Origin: Adineta vaga | Taxonomy: Eukaryota; Rotifera | Direction of reading: 5' to 3' | DNA: 64,000 bases | NCBI GenBank assembly: GCA_021613535.1 | Contig: CP075492.1 | Location: 4,588,001-4,652,000 of the forward strand | Shown: one piece after another, positions 1 through 12,500 of the stretch | Layout of the letters: each line of letters begins with the position of its first letter | Numbering within the stretch: position 1 is the first letter of the stretch | The notes under the pieces: model-generated | What the model was told of the DNA's origin: nothing | The model's database searches: none | Seen by the model: the letters and a program-made list of their open reading frames with translations, nothing else | Position numbers and translations under genes: made by a program

Positions 1-493
1 TTGAATCACTTTCACCTACACATATCACTTCTGGTGTATACAAATTACCGTTAGTTCGACCGGTATGTAAATTATAAACCAATAAAATCACATAGACTAT
101 ACAAATATCAATGATATGACTATAAAATATTTCCAAGAAGTAGTTAAATCAGCAAAAACAATGGCAACTAGTGTAAGAAATATTGCTACCATTGGTTTGT
201 GGTAGAAGATCACCATCACGTATAGTTCTCTTCGAACTTTGGCCATTTTTAATAAAGATATCACATTGTTGTACGGCGTGATTGTATCTTGATGAATAAT
301 TGTCATTTACATTTGCTTGGATGGTCGCTATTATTGCATTACCTATTGCCACAACATCAGCTCTATTATATCTATTAATGCCAACATACATATATTTTGT
401 ACGTTTTTGATTTGATGGCATGACGCTACTGTTGTGATCAAGTCTTGGAAGAAGACCATTGTTTATGGAATAGTAACGACTGGCTTTTCCCAA
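1..493 (-). CDS. Unrecognised protein, 3'-partial at window edge
   Basis: I do not recognise this protein. On the minus strand an open frame runs from about 493 (first ATG at 421; a TGA lies just upstream of 493, so an upstream exon or the ATG at 421 must supply the start). The frame is joined by a plausible phase-1 intron (donor GTAGCAATA near 157, acceptor ending TATAG near 98) to an exon that stays open to base 1. Without the splice the frame stops after CHCFC. The product holds the stretch KYMYVGINRYNRADVVAIG and, after the junction, VYVILLVYNLHTGRTNG. No signal peptide or catalytic motif is evident. The intron is inferred from splice consensus and reading-frame continuity only, and both gene ends are uncertain. 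Confidence 0.4.
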
Positions 494-764
494 TCAGTGT
501 TTGTTTCGAACAGATAAGATGATACAGATATGAAAAATAAAACATCTTCTATAAAAAGTGTTGGTCTAACCTTCTGGCGAATCCTAGTCTAAGATATTCT
601 AAGTATTTTCAACTGCGTCAGTAGTAATGAATATTCATTAGATACGTATATCACATGATATTACTAATCGATTCTTTTTACTTAATAACTATGCAGAAGC
701 GATAGTTGAACAATGATATACAGCTTGAACATTATCAAAACTAATCAATAGCAGTCGATCGTAC
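494..764. other. Intergenic, no gene seen
   Basis: AT-rich sequence between the left-edge gene and the 5S rRNA gene. I see no coding exon with confidence; an unseen 5' exon of the left-edge gene could lie here. Confidence 0.4.
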
Positions 765-883
765 GCTTACGGCCATACCACGTTGAATACACCAGTTCTC
801 GTCCGATCACTGAAGTTAAGCAACGTCGGGCTCGGTTAGTACTTGGATGGGTGACCGCCTGGGAATACCGAGTGTCGTAAGCT
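765..883 (+). rRNA. 5S ribosomal RNA
   Basis: The 119-nt sequence starts GCTTACGGCCATACC and ends GTGTCGTAAGCT, so its two ends pair as the 5S terminal stem. It carries the conserved eukaryotic 5S core, including CCGATCACTGAAGTTAAG, the internal promoter region around GGTTAGTACTTGGATGGG, and GACCGCCTGGGAATACC. A run of six T at 883-888 matches an RNA polymerase III terminator. It is a single copy in this window rather than part of a visible tandem array. Ends are set by stem pairing and could be off by one or two bases. Confidence 0.95.
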
Positions 884-888
884 TTTTT
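883..888 (+). terminator. Pol III T-run terminator of 5S rRNA
   Basis: Six consecutive T directly after the 5S terminal stem, the standard termination signal for RNA polymerase III genes. Confidence 0.8.
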
Positions 889-1025
889 GTTTTGTATTTT
901 TTATTAAACTGATTTATAAGATCAAAGACTACTATGTTTATATTTATCATCAAATTTGATTTAATTGGTTCACATTTCTGCTTCTACTTCGAAGAAATAC
1001 AAAAAGAGAGAGAAGCGAAAGAGAT

Positions 1026-2780
1026 TTAATGCGTTCGATCATTACTCTTAGTGAATTTGTATAAAAAAATCGATCCAGTTAATATTGTAATTAAACCGAA
1101 AAAAAATGGACGACGATACTTTGTGAAAAGAAGAGATAATATCGAAGTATCTTTATTCTCATTTAATACTGGTGATTGTTGATGTAATTTGGCTTTCATT
1201 TCATTGACTTTCTTTTCAATACCTTCATTACGTTTTAAACGTTCTTGACGAAGACGAAGTGATGTTTCCGTATCATTTCTAAATACAATTCAATGAAAAA
1301 ATTAAATCAAATCAAAACAAATTTCTTCTTACATTGTTGGTGAACGATTATCAGCACGTTGTCGTAACTCATGATTGATGTCTTCAAGACTTTTGCTTAA
1401 TTTTGAATCATTTTCATTATCACTTTCACTTAATTCATCAAAATCACTTTCATCAAATGAACATTCACATTGTTCAAGTTCATTGAGTTCTTTCAAACCA
1501 GCGATAATAGCCATATATGAAAATCTAATTTCGCAAATTTTAAAGAGATATTCATTTAGGAAATATCTTTACCTAAGTTGTTCAGGTGTTTGAATAAGAC
1601 CGTGACGTTGTGTACGAATATGAGCGAGAACTTCAGTTAACGATATATCATTCAGATTATCTGTATTAGCTAACTAAAAGCAAAACGATGTCAAATTGAA
1701 ATAGAAATTTTTTGAATTTTTTACCATTTTCAAAATACTATCAACAAGAACAAATGTTCCAGATCGACCAATACCTGAATAGTAGACAAGCACATGTTTA
1801 TAAGAAGAAATGAAATTTGAAAATCATTATACCAGCACTACAATGAAGAATGGGTGCACCAAATCGAGGATCGAACGCACCACATTGACGAACATCACAT
1901 AATAATTGGAGAAATGGTTCAGGACTACTTGGTGCACCATGATCTGGCCATTCAAAATCTGACCAATGAATTATTGGACGGGTTTCTCCTGTCTAAATAA
2001 ACCAGAATATATTTCGATTCAAAAATCAATTGAAATTTTTCCTTACTAAAAGATTTGTTAATTCAAATTTTCGTTGTGTATAATATTCTTCTTGTTTTTC
2101 CGATACAAATGTCACTTTTAAATCCACAACATCATATGATAATTCACTGTCATTTTCATAATCTGGATAATAGAGGAAACATTTATCCTAAATCGTACGT
2201 ATATATATTCTATTTATCTATGTATGAAAAAAACGTCACCTACACAGTTCTTTTCAACTAAACGAGTTAACATAATAATTACACGACTATTTTGTTCCCA
2301 AACCATCTGCCAAAAATGTTCCGATGTCTTTGGAAGTGGACCCTAATGAATGGAAAATTTCTTCATTATTACTAGAATAAAATTAACGGTAATTTACTTG
2401 TGTAAGTATATATTTTCGATTGGCCCAAGGTACTTCAACAAAATTTGCATTGATATAATCATTGAAACCTCGCTGCAAACGAACACGAGTGTCATCATCT
2501 AGAAAAATGCAAGTTACTTACAAATTAGTTTATAAATTAATTCATTCTTACATGGTAAAACATCACGAAATCGATTCAATCCTCGATTTGTACTTAACAA
2601 GGCAATATCATGTTTCTTTTCTAATGTTCGAACACCATGATCATTTGCAAGTTTCTATCAAAAACAAAAGCAAATCAATTTATCATTTGAATCAAAGAAA
2701 AATTAGAAACAAACTCGAAACAATGTATTCCATTCTTGATCTTTTTCAATACGCTCAAATTCTTCTTCAATATGTGACAT
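1026..2780 (-). CDS. Non-receptor protein tyrosine phosphatase, PTP1B/TC-PTP (PTPN1/PTPN2) type
   Basis: Removes phosphate from phosphotyrosine. The N-terminus [18 protein letters not shown] begins at an ATG at 2780 and resembles vertebrate PTPN1/2. Exons then give the PTP core: [21 protein letters not shown], the [13 protein letters not shown] loop with the general-acid Asp, and the P-loop [12 protein letters not shown], which is split by an intron (about 1775-1833). The Q-loop follows as [19 protein letters not shown]. After the catalytic domain come an acidic Asp/Glu/Ser stretch, a basic helix, and a hydrophobic C-terminal segment [18 protein letters not shown] that ends a few residues before the stop. 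This tail anchor matches PTP1B, which sits on the ER membrane. All catalytic residues are present, so an active enzyme is expected. About seven short introns. Orthology to PTPN1 versus PTPN2 cannot be settled by eye. Confidence 0.9.
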
Positions 2781-2920
2781 TTGTTTTTACAATATCTACA
2801 ATTCAAATAAAGAAACTTTAATCAATTCGTGTTAGTTTTAAAGAAGAATTCATCTTTCGTTTTGATCTTGAAAAAAAATGATAAACTTATGTCTCAAGAG
2901 TACTGATGACATATGATAGA

Positions 2921-2943
2921 TACTACTACTACTACTACTACTA
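2921..2943. repeat. TAC trinucleotide microsatellite
   Basis: Seven to eight perfect TAC/ACT units, 5' of the PTP gene. Confidence 0.9.
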
Positions 2944-3426
2944 ACAAAATAAAGAAAAGATTCGTAAGTTTCAACCTGTCCTTCACAAAAGATATGATAA
3001 TATTCAAATAATTGACAACTATTTCGTTATTAATTCATTCTTTTATAAGAAAATTAGATCGTCTTCAGAAGAACAACAGAAAAAAGATTCTTTATTTGTT
3101 AATATTTAGAGTTAATAAACATCGTTTATTTTTAATATAGGTTATATTTACATTCCTACCGGCAATTTATTTCATTCTAAACAAATAAAGAAACTATTTT
3201 TTTTGTCTGATACAAATTAAATTCTTACCATTCTTCAATAGTTCTTATCGATGTTATCAAAAGAAGATTTCTGAAAGAAAAACATTGTACTACAATGACT
3301 TATAATTTTTATTTGTCTCGTTCTTCCTTTTGTTTCAAATACACCTATACACACACATACACATACAAAGGTTCAGACAACAGAAAAAGAAACGAAAACA
3401 GAAGAAATAAGAGTATCATTTTTGTT

Positions 3427-3444
3427 TATATATATATATATATA
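3427..3444. repeat. TA dinucleotide microsatellite
   Basis: Uninterrupted TA run in the spacer downstream of Rab2. Confidence 0.8.
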
Positions 3445-3893
3445 AGTATGTGTATCTTTCAAAATAAACAACAACAAGAAAAAAAGAAAGAAAATGACGC
3501 GTTCACTGTATATAGAGAATAACGGATAAATATGTATAATATATATAAATATATGTATGCGAATAAACAATAGCCTGTCCTAATAATATACAATAAAACC
3601 AGAAAGAAAAGGAATCTTCTGTCTTTTAATGCTTATAGTTCTGCTCAACAATGTGTACTAGAAAAAGTATTTTTATCCATCCAAGTAAAAGAAGAGAATG
3701 TATATGTGTCAGAGATGATTTTTTTTCTTGTTTTCATAAAAAGAGACGAACAACAACGGACAAATAAAGAGAAAGAGAGAGCGAAAATAACAGACAACAT
3801 CGATGCATAAATACACAGATGCGTACGAGAGAGAGAGAAAAGAAAATCAATCGAAACTAATGCAGTTGGTTGAAATTGTCATCTAGAAGTGTT

Positions 3894-4923
<1,030 letters not shown>

Positions 4924-5285
4924 TAGTTATGTAAAATTGTCTTCACTTATTTTTGTAAATGAAAAGAAAACCGAGAAGAAAGAAATCTAGAAGAAGAAAT
5001 AAAGATTCTCTATACTTGATGAATCATGATTAGACTAAGAGATGAAACATCAGCTGCTGTTGTTACTGTACGAGACGTCACCATCTTGAATGTCGATGAT
5101 CGAGTGACTTCGAACAAATGGTAAATAATATATATGGTGTTGTTGTTATTGTTACTTTTTTTTACTAGTGACATCTATTGTTATAGAGGACTTAAAAAGA
5201 TTATCCATTGGAATTCTATTAACCAGCACAAACGAGAATTTCTTTTTTCGAATTCACTTTTCGTTTTTCTTTTTTTGGATTAGAA
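4924..5285. promoter_or_regulatory. Shared divergent promoter region, rab2 / WDR3
   Basis: A 362-bp gap between two head-to-head housekeeping genes; it must contain both 5' UTRs and promoters. No clear TATA box or known operator was recognised. Confidence 0.5.
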
Positions 5286-8200
5286 ATGGTTCTTACTAAA
5301 CAATACGATCGACATGCACCTGAGAAAATCTTTGGAATTATTGGAAGTGGAAATGCAACGAATATTGCTTTATTAGCATCAACAAATAAATCAACTTCAC
5401 GACGGGTATTCGTTCCCGCATGTGAAAATGTTCTTCTATGGGATCTTAAAACTCATGCATTGGTATAAAGCATTTAGATTCTGTTTATTTCTTTAAAAAT
5501 ATTCTTCTCTAGGTTAATTCGTTCGTTGATGAAACAACATCATCATCAACATTGAAAAAAAAAGTTCGTGAAGAAGCAATTGTTGTAGCTGCAAGTCCAA
5601 ATGGAAAACATTTAGCAGTTGGATATCAAAATGGAATGATAAAATTGTTTACAACCACAAAAAATGATACAACTGTGAACTTTCATGGACATAAATCGAC
5701 TGTTACAACATTAACATTTACACATGATTCAGCAACATTAATTTCTGGATCGAAAGTAAGATGAATACAGTTAATGAATAAGAACGAAACTTGATTTTAT
5801 TGATGCTTTTCTTTTTAGGATACAGATATTATTGCTTGGGATTTAGTTACCGAAGCTGGTCTGTATCGACTTCGTGGACATAAAGCACCGATTACAAAAG
5901 TTCTCATTATGAAGAATCAATCAATTCTTATCTCGAGGTAAACTTTCGGATGAAAGAAATGAATTTATATGTACTTCTCTGATTTGATTTAGTTCAAGAG
6001 ATATGACAATCAAATTCTGGGATATGAGTATTCAACATTGTTTTCATACGATTGTTACACATCGAACAGAGGTTTGTATTCTTAATGTGAATCAAATTAT
6101 TTAGTTTTGCAATCTATCTAGGTGTGGAGTATTGCTTTAGCTTACGATCGATATTTAATTACTGGTTGTTCAGATAATGAATTACGATTTTATGCTTTAA
6201 GACCAACAACAACAACGGTATAGAGTTTGTTTCCATTGATCCAAAGAGAGTTTACAATCTTTGTATAGGATGAAGATGATGCTTTAATGTTTCCTTCAAT
6301 GACTATTGAAGTGACAAATGAAGATCAGGTAAAGAACTTTTCATACTTAGAACTGATCGATGTATATTGTTCTGATATCATTTAAAAATCTATTTTTTTT
6401 ATATTTTCTTCAGGTACCAATTCATGTTCAATCTCTTGGTTCTATAGTTCGCAAAAGTAAACAGCGAGTATCCAATTTACATGTTGATCAAGACGATCGT
6501 GTACTTGCTTGTCATGTATGTATCTAATTCATCCTCCTATTTTAATCTATTTTCTTTTTCTATCATCTTTGTAACAGGGCGTGGAATCATTTGGTGAATT
6601 TTTTCGTATTTCAACTATTGATGAAATTCGTACACGTCTTCGTAAACGTTTATCAAAAGCACGAAAACGAAAAGAAAATGGTGATGAAAAAAGGTAAGTT
6701 CCCTTTTTTTCTTGGACTTCAGTTTGATTTTGTTTTTCTCTCTAGTGAAGAAGAAATTAAAATCGATTGGGATCTCTCATTAATCTTCACATCATTATGT
6801 GAAATCAAATTTGATGGAAAAGTTCGTGCTATGGATATGTTTATGGAAAATAATCAAACATGCAAAGTAATAATAGAAAATTATTCCAGCAAATATTTGT
6901 AATAGTTCATTTAGATTGTTGCATTGACCTTGAATAATAAATTGGATTTACATTTATTGAATCTTCAAGATAAAACGATGGAACAATTACCATCGATTGA
7001 AAAAGCTGCACATCGAACTGAAGTACGATGTTTAGCATTCAGTTCAGATGATATGTTAATTGCTTCAGGAAGTGGAGAATCATTGAAAATTTGGAATCGG
7101 TTTGTTTGAAATGAAGAAAATTTGATTAATAAAAAGAAAATTCTATTTAGACATAGTTGTGAATCAATACGAACGATTCCTTGTGCTTATGCACTTTGCT
7201 GTATGTTTTTGCCAGGTGATCATTTAGTGTTAATTGGATGTAAAGTAAGATATGAACGAAGAGAAAAATGTTCATTTCTTTTTGTTGACTTTTAGAATGG
7301 TTCACTTCAAATCGCATCGTTAGATTCAGCATCAATTGTAGAAACAGTTCAGGGACATGAAGAAAATCAATCCGTGTGGACGATGTGTATGACACCGGAT
7401 AAAGTAAGAAATGAGGAATGTATGTGTTTTATTAGAAAGTTTTTTTCTTTTATTTAGCAATCATTTTTGACTGGTGGAAGTGATAAGAAAATTCAGTTTT
7501 GGAATTTAGAATTGAAAGATGAAAAAGATAGTCAAACGAAAAAAGTAAAATATGAATAGAGAATTTGAAGAAAATTAATTAGGAAAAAAACTTAAAATTT
7601 AGATAAGAAAACGTTTGTCATTCGAACATAAACGTTCATTTGATGTTGGTGAAGATGTTTTAGCAATTAAAATCTCGTAAATGAAACTCTCATTCTTTCT
7701 ATAAAAGTCCTCCTATGTTCGATTTCTTTAGTCCAAACAATCGTTATTTTGTTGCTGCATTAATGGATACAACTGTCAAAGTATTCTTCATGGATTCATG
7801 TCAAGTAAATCAATGAAAAAATCCTTAAACTAAATTGAATCTTTCTCTTTTAGATGTTTCTTTCTTTATATGGACATTCTCAACCTGTTCTTTGTCTTGA
7901 TATATCATTCGATAATCGTTTAGTTGTAACTGGTTCCAGTGATCGTAATATCAAAATTTGGGGTTTAGATTTCGGTGATTGTCATCGATCATTATTTGCA
8001 CATGATGATACAATAACAGCTGTACAATTTGTACCTAAAACACATCTGTTTTTCTCAACGAGTAAAGATAACAAATTGAAATATTGGGATGGTGATAAAT
8101 TCTTACATATTCAAACATTAGATGTTCGGATTTGTTTTTAAATCTTAAGTTTTCTTGTAAAGTTTAGTATTTGTAGGGTCATTGTGGAGAAATTCGATGT

Positions 8201-9335
8201 ATGTCAATGACAAATAATGGAATGCATATTGTTACTGCTGCACATGATCGATCCATTCGTTTATGGGAAAGAACAGAAGAACCATTGATACTTGACGAAG
8301 AGAAAGAGCAGGTTAGAGTAAATTAACTGAATGTAAATCGTTTTGATATTATATTTTGTAGGAACGTGAAGCTCAATTTGAAAATGAAATGGAAAATGAT
8401 GAATTTATCTTACCAGGTGAAACAAATAAAGAAATTGGTTTAGCTGCTTTAAAAACAATTGAAAGTCTCAAAGGTGTACGTACTTCTCATCGTATTTCAT
8501 TATATATTCTCATGATTTTTCCCTAGGCTGAAAGTATTATCGAAGCACTTGATATCTGGCGTGAGGAAAAATTGAAACTTGCTGAACATGAAATAACTCA
8601 AAAATCATTAGGAAAAGAAGTAAATCACTGAATTTCTTGAACAGATTTGATTCAAAAAATTTTCATTAAGGTTCCATTACCACCACCTCATATCATGTTA
8701 CAAGCATTAGGACATGGTTACACAGCTGAACGTTTAGTTCTTGAATCCTTACGAAAAATATCTGCAAGGTATTTTCAATATATTTTTCATCTTTTGAAAG
8801 CACACACATCTTCTTTTTTCAAGTGATATGGAAGCAGCACTTCTTCTACTTCCATTTGATTATGTTCAAAAATTATTATCATTACTTGTCCATTATCTCG
8901 ATCGATTTCAATCACCGGAACTATGTGTTAAATGTGCCGTATTCTTAATGAAGTACATATATGTTTAAGAAAAAACAAACTCGAATCTTTATTTGATTTT
9001 TATTAGAATTCATCATGGAGTATTGACGTCATCTCATCAATATTTAAATATTGTTGAACAATTACGAACACGTTGTATGGAAACAGTTGAAATCTTACGA
9101 GTAAATATTTGGCAACATGAAACCGAATTATGATTGTTTGTTTTTTTAGAATAATGTTGGATTTAATTTAGCAGGTTTAAAATTAATTCGTCGACAAATT
9201 GAAGAACAAAATGATGTTATTCTTTTTGCTGATGCAACACAAAAATTATCCTCAGATGGAGGAAAGAAAAGAAAAAAGAATAAAGGAGGATCTGCTGCTA
9301 TATTGACTATCAAAGGAACATCAGCACTTGTTTGA
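5286..9335 (+). CDS. WDR3: WDR3 / Utp12 (DIP2), small-subunit processome WD40 protein
   Basis: WDR3/Utp12 is a nucleolar U3 snoRNP (UTP-B) component needed for 18S rRNA maturation. The exons translate into two WD40 propellers: repeats such as [55 protein letters not shown] and [13 protein letters not shown] Lys/Arg-rich linker ([15 protein letters not shown]) separates them. The C-terminal Utp12 domain follows, with [18 protein letters not shown] and [14 protein letters not shown], then the basic tail [11 protein letters not shown]. The protein is about 900 residues, normal for the family. The start at 5286 gives the family-typical N-terminus ([17 protein letters not shown]). About 20 introns, mostly 50-60 nt. 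Convergent with the BAIAP3-like gene, 174 bp apart. Confidence 0.93.
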
Positions 9336-9509
9336 TGTTTTTTGTTATTGTTGTTTTGAATAAAATCGATTGAAAAATATGTTGAAATGACTTCGATTAA
9401 ATATGAATACAGATTTTTTTGTTTCGAAATTTCTGAGACGTTTACATATTAAAATAAAAGTTTATACATCAAGAGATTAAAATAGAATCCGTGAAGAAAA
9501 CGAAAAACT

Positions 9510-12500
9510 TCATTGATTTTCTGTTTCACGTCGTCGTCGAACAAAATCCATGGCTATTTTATCATTAATTCTTTGTTCTAAAATTTCAATAATACGACTT
9601 CGAAAAGCTAAAATAAACAGTAGAATGAAATATCGTAAGACTTCTCTGCAAATTTAATACCTTTCGGATGTGTTAATGCAAGTTCAATTTGTTTTAATTC
9701 ATCTATGACTCGATTATCATGATTAAGACCTGTGATTTTGGATATTTCAAGAAATGCTTCACCTTCAAAATCATTCGACCACATTAAATCATGATCCATA
9801 ACAATAAAATGAACGATACCACCTGCTTGATTACATTCTTTTTCAGTTAATCGACTGAAAGAACACGAAGAAGTTTAAGATCAGAAGAGATTCAACGAAC
9901 TTACAATTCAAATTTTTCATTAAATTGCGGATTTAATGTTTTTTTAATAACTGATGTTTGTTGTTTTTCAAAATGAGGATATAAAAATGTTGGACTGATT
10001 TGAATTTCAACATATGGATCACTAAAATACATATTTATTTGTTATGTAAAATAATCCTCAATATTAAAATCAAAATATACCTTAATCCATTTGAATCGCA
10101 TGGTTTAAGATTTTTACATGAAATAACTATAAAATAATGAAATGTTTGACAATTTGAATGATAAAATATACATACTTTCAATATATAGAGTTGCTTCTTT
10201 TGAATGATAATAAGCTCGACAATAGAGTTTACCTAAATCAGATTGATTTGAATTATTAGCTCGTTCTTGTTCGTGTAATTTTTCCTTTGAAATAGATTTA
10301 TTCATTAAATCAACATGAAAATGAATTGTTTTACTTGATAATACATTTTAATCAAAGATTGCGTATCATTTGATTGATATTTCAATAGTTTTTTCACTAA
10401 CTAAATGAAAGTTGTCAATATGATATTAGATACAATAATTGAGATAATTTTACTCGATATTTATCAGTTTTAAGACTATCTTTCGATAAACATTGATCAT
10501 CATTAGTAAAATATCCAATCAAAAGATCAAGAGTTTTCAATAAACGATTGTACGATATTACTGATCTCTATAGAACAAACAAAAAATTCTTTTATCAGAT
10601 TAAATTTTCAAATATCAAATTCACTTACAGGAGAAGTATTATGTTCAACTTCCGATAAAATTTGATCCATCAATACAGCCCATATCAATTCTAATAGTCT
10701 AAATCAAAAGAAAAATTCGATTTAATCGTATAAATCTACACTTTTTGAACTATTCATTAATTCATATATTTTTCAAGTAATTGTAAACAAACTACTCGAA
10801 AGAACATTTACACTTAAAAAAAATTAGTCCTCGCGAGTTTTCTTTGACTTCAATCGTCGTTTTACCTGATAAGATTTTGTCTGATTAATAAACCTTGATA
10901 AGGAATTAATTGATTATTAAGAAAGTTCAATAATGGTTGAACAGTTTCTTGAACATCGCTTGCATCTGGAGCTTCGACAATATGAAATAAATATTGTTTT
11001 AATTCCATTTCCATATTTGTAATAACTTTACTTAAAATTTGATAAATACGATCAATAATATCTTGACTACAACTGGCAACTGTAGTTTCGATTCTTTTTC
11101 GATATTCATCAACAACGGCAATTGTTTGAAATTTTTCAGCAGCAACTAATAATTTATCATAGGATAATTCAATAGGTGATGCTTTAAATGATTCTCGAAC
11201 ACGTTCAATATTATTTACAGTAAATGAAAGCTAAACGAATAGATCGTATGAAATAAAATTTCATTATCAACATCAAATCTTCAATCTTACTTCTTGTGTA
11301 TAGAAAGTTAAATCATTTGTATCATAGAATTTCTTTGCATTTAATTTTTCTTCACTTAATGTTGCATAAAGACGAGTTGCACTAGCCATATCTTCGGTTA
11401 TTTTTATTAAAAATAAGATTGAACTAATTATATCCGGCCAAGCTAAAATCATCGAGAAAAAAAACAATCAAATACAAATGATTTTTTTAACAAAAATTTT
11501 AACCTAATCGTTTCCAAAATTGTGTCATTTGTTGAAAACAAGTGGAAATATCCAATGCTGATGATGTGAATTTATTATTTGTTGATGTATCAGCTTTATC
11601 TTTATCAAGTACATATTCAATACGATGAAGAAGTTTATTTCGTGCAACCGATAACCATTTTTTAGTAGCAATACCAAAATAGCTATAATATTGATTGATT
11701 CGTAAATTTGATCGATGACTGGAGAAGAGAAGAAAAAAAACTTCGATTCTATTAGGAATAAAATGAATTCTTTTCACATACGTTTCATTAACATAAATCT
11801 TGTATTTAGCAAGTTCATTCAATGATAAATAGAGTTCAAATAAACATAGACTTGTTTGTTCAGCTGAAGATGCAAAAGCAGCAATATCAGCTGAATCAGG
11901 TTCATTATTTTCTAATAATTTCATTGGAGATTGATAGATTTGTTCACCGAGCTAAACAATTATACCATTGATCATTATTTTTTAGAAGAAAAATAAGAGG
12001 ATCAACTTACTTCTTCTTCGAGTGCTTTAGTAACGATATCCATAAGCTAAAAATAAGATATTGGTGAAAGAATAAGCGAACAAATCATCATAGAACTGTC
12101 AAAAAACAATTGAGATCATATATATTTCTCAAAGGAATAGACGTTCAATACGTCATTCATCTTTGCCTGAAAAATGAATAACTTATTCCACCGTCATTAT
12201 TATGCATGTCGAACTCTCACTAATGAGATATTATTATGTTAAAACGCAAGTAGAGAACATACTTTGCCATCTATTTTCTTGAACGATATATGATAAAAAG
12301 CCAATTTTACTGTCCTAAAAGTTCACATGAAACTACTAATAATTGAATACAACCAATTAACTTACATTTCAAATATTGGATTATAATATTTAACAGCTGA
12401 ATGAGCTAAAATAAGCAATTGAAAATTTATGCATGTACTCATTGATACACATTTCATAGCAAGAAGAATTGTTAATAGGAGAGAAAAAGTATTTGGACTC

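Larger units (their letters stand above)
2781..3893. other. Intergenic region rich in simple repeats
   Basis: Lies between the PTP start and the Rab2 stop, so it should contain the PTP promoter and the Rab2 3' UTR. It holds a TAC repeat at 2921-2943, a CA-rich tract near 3343-3366, a TA tract near 3427-3444, and GA-rich tracts near 3767-3783 and 3826-3840. Open frames here are repeat-derived and I do not consider them genes. Confidence 0.6.

Noticed and set aside
3295-3570. Overlapping open frames on both strands
   Set aside because: They come from TA, CA and Lys/Arg-coding low-complexity sequence and have no motifs or splice support.
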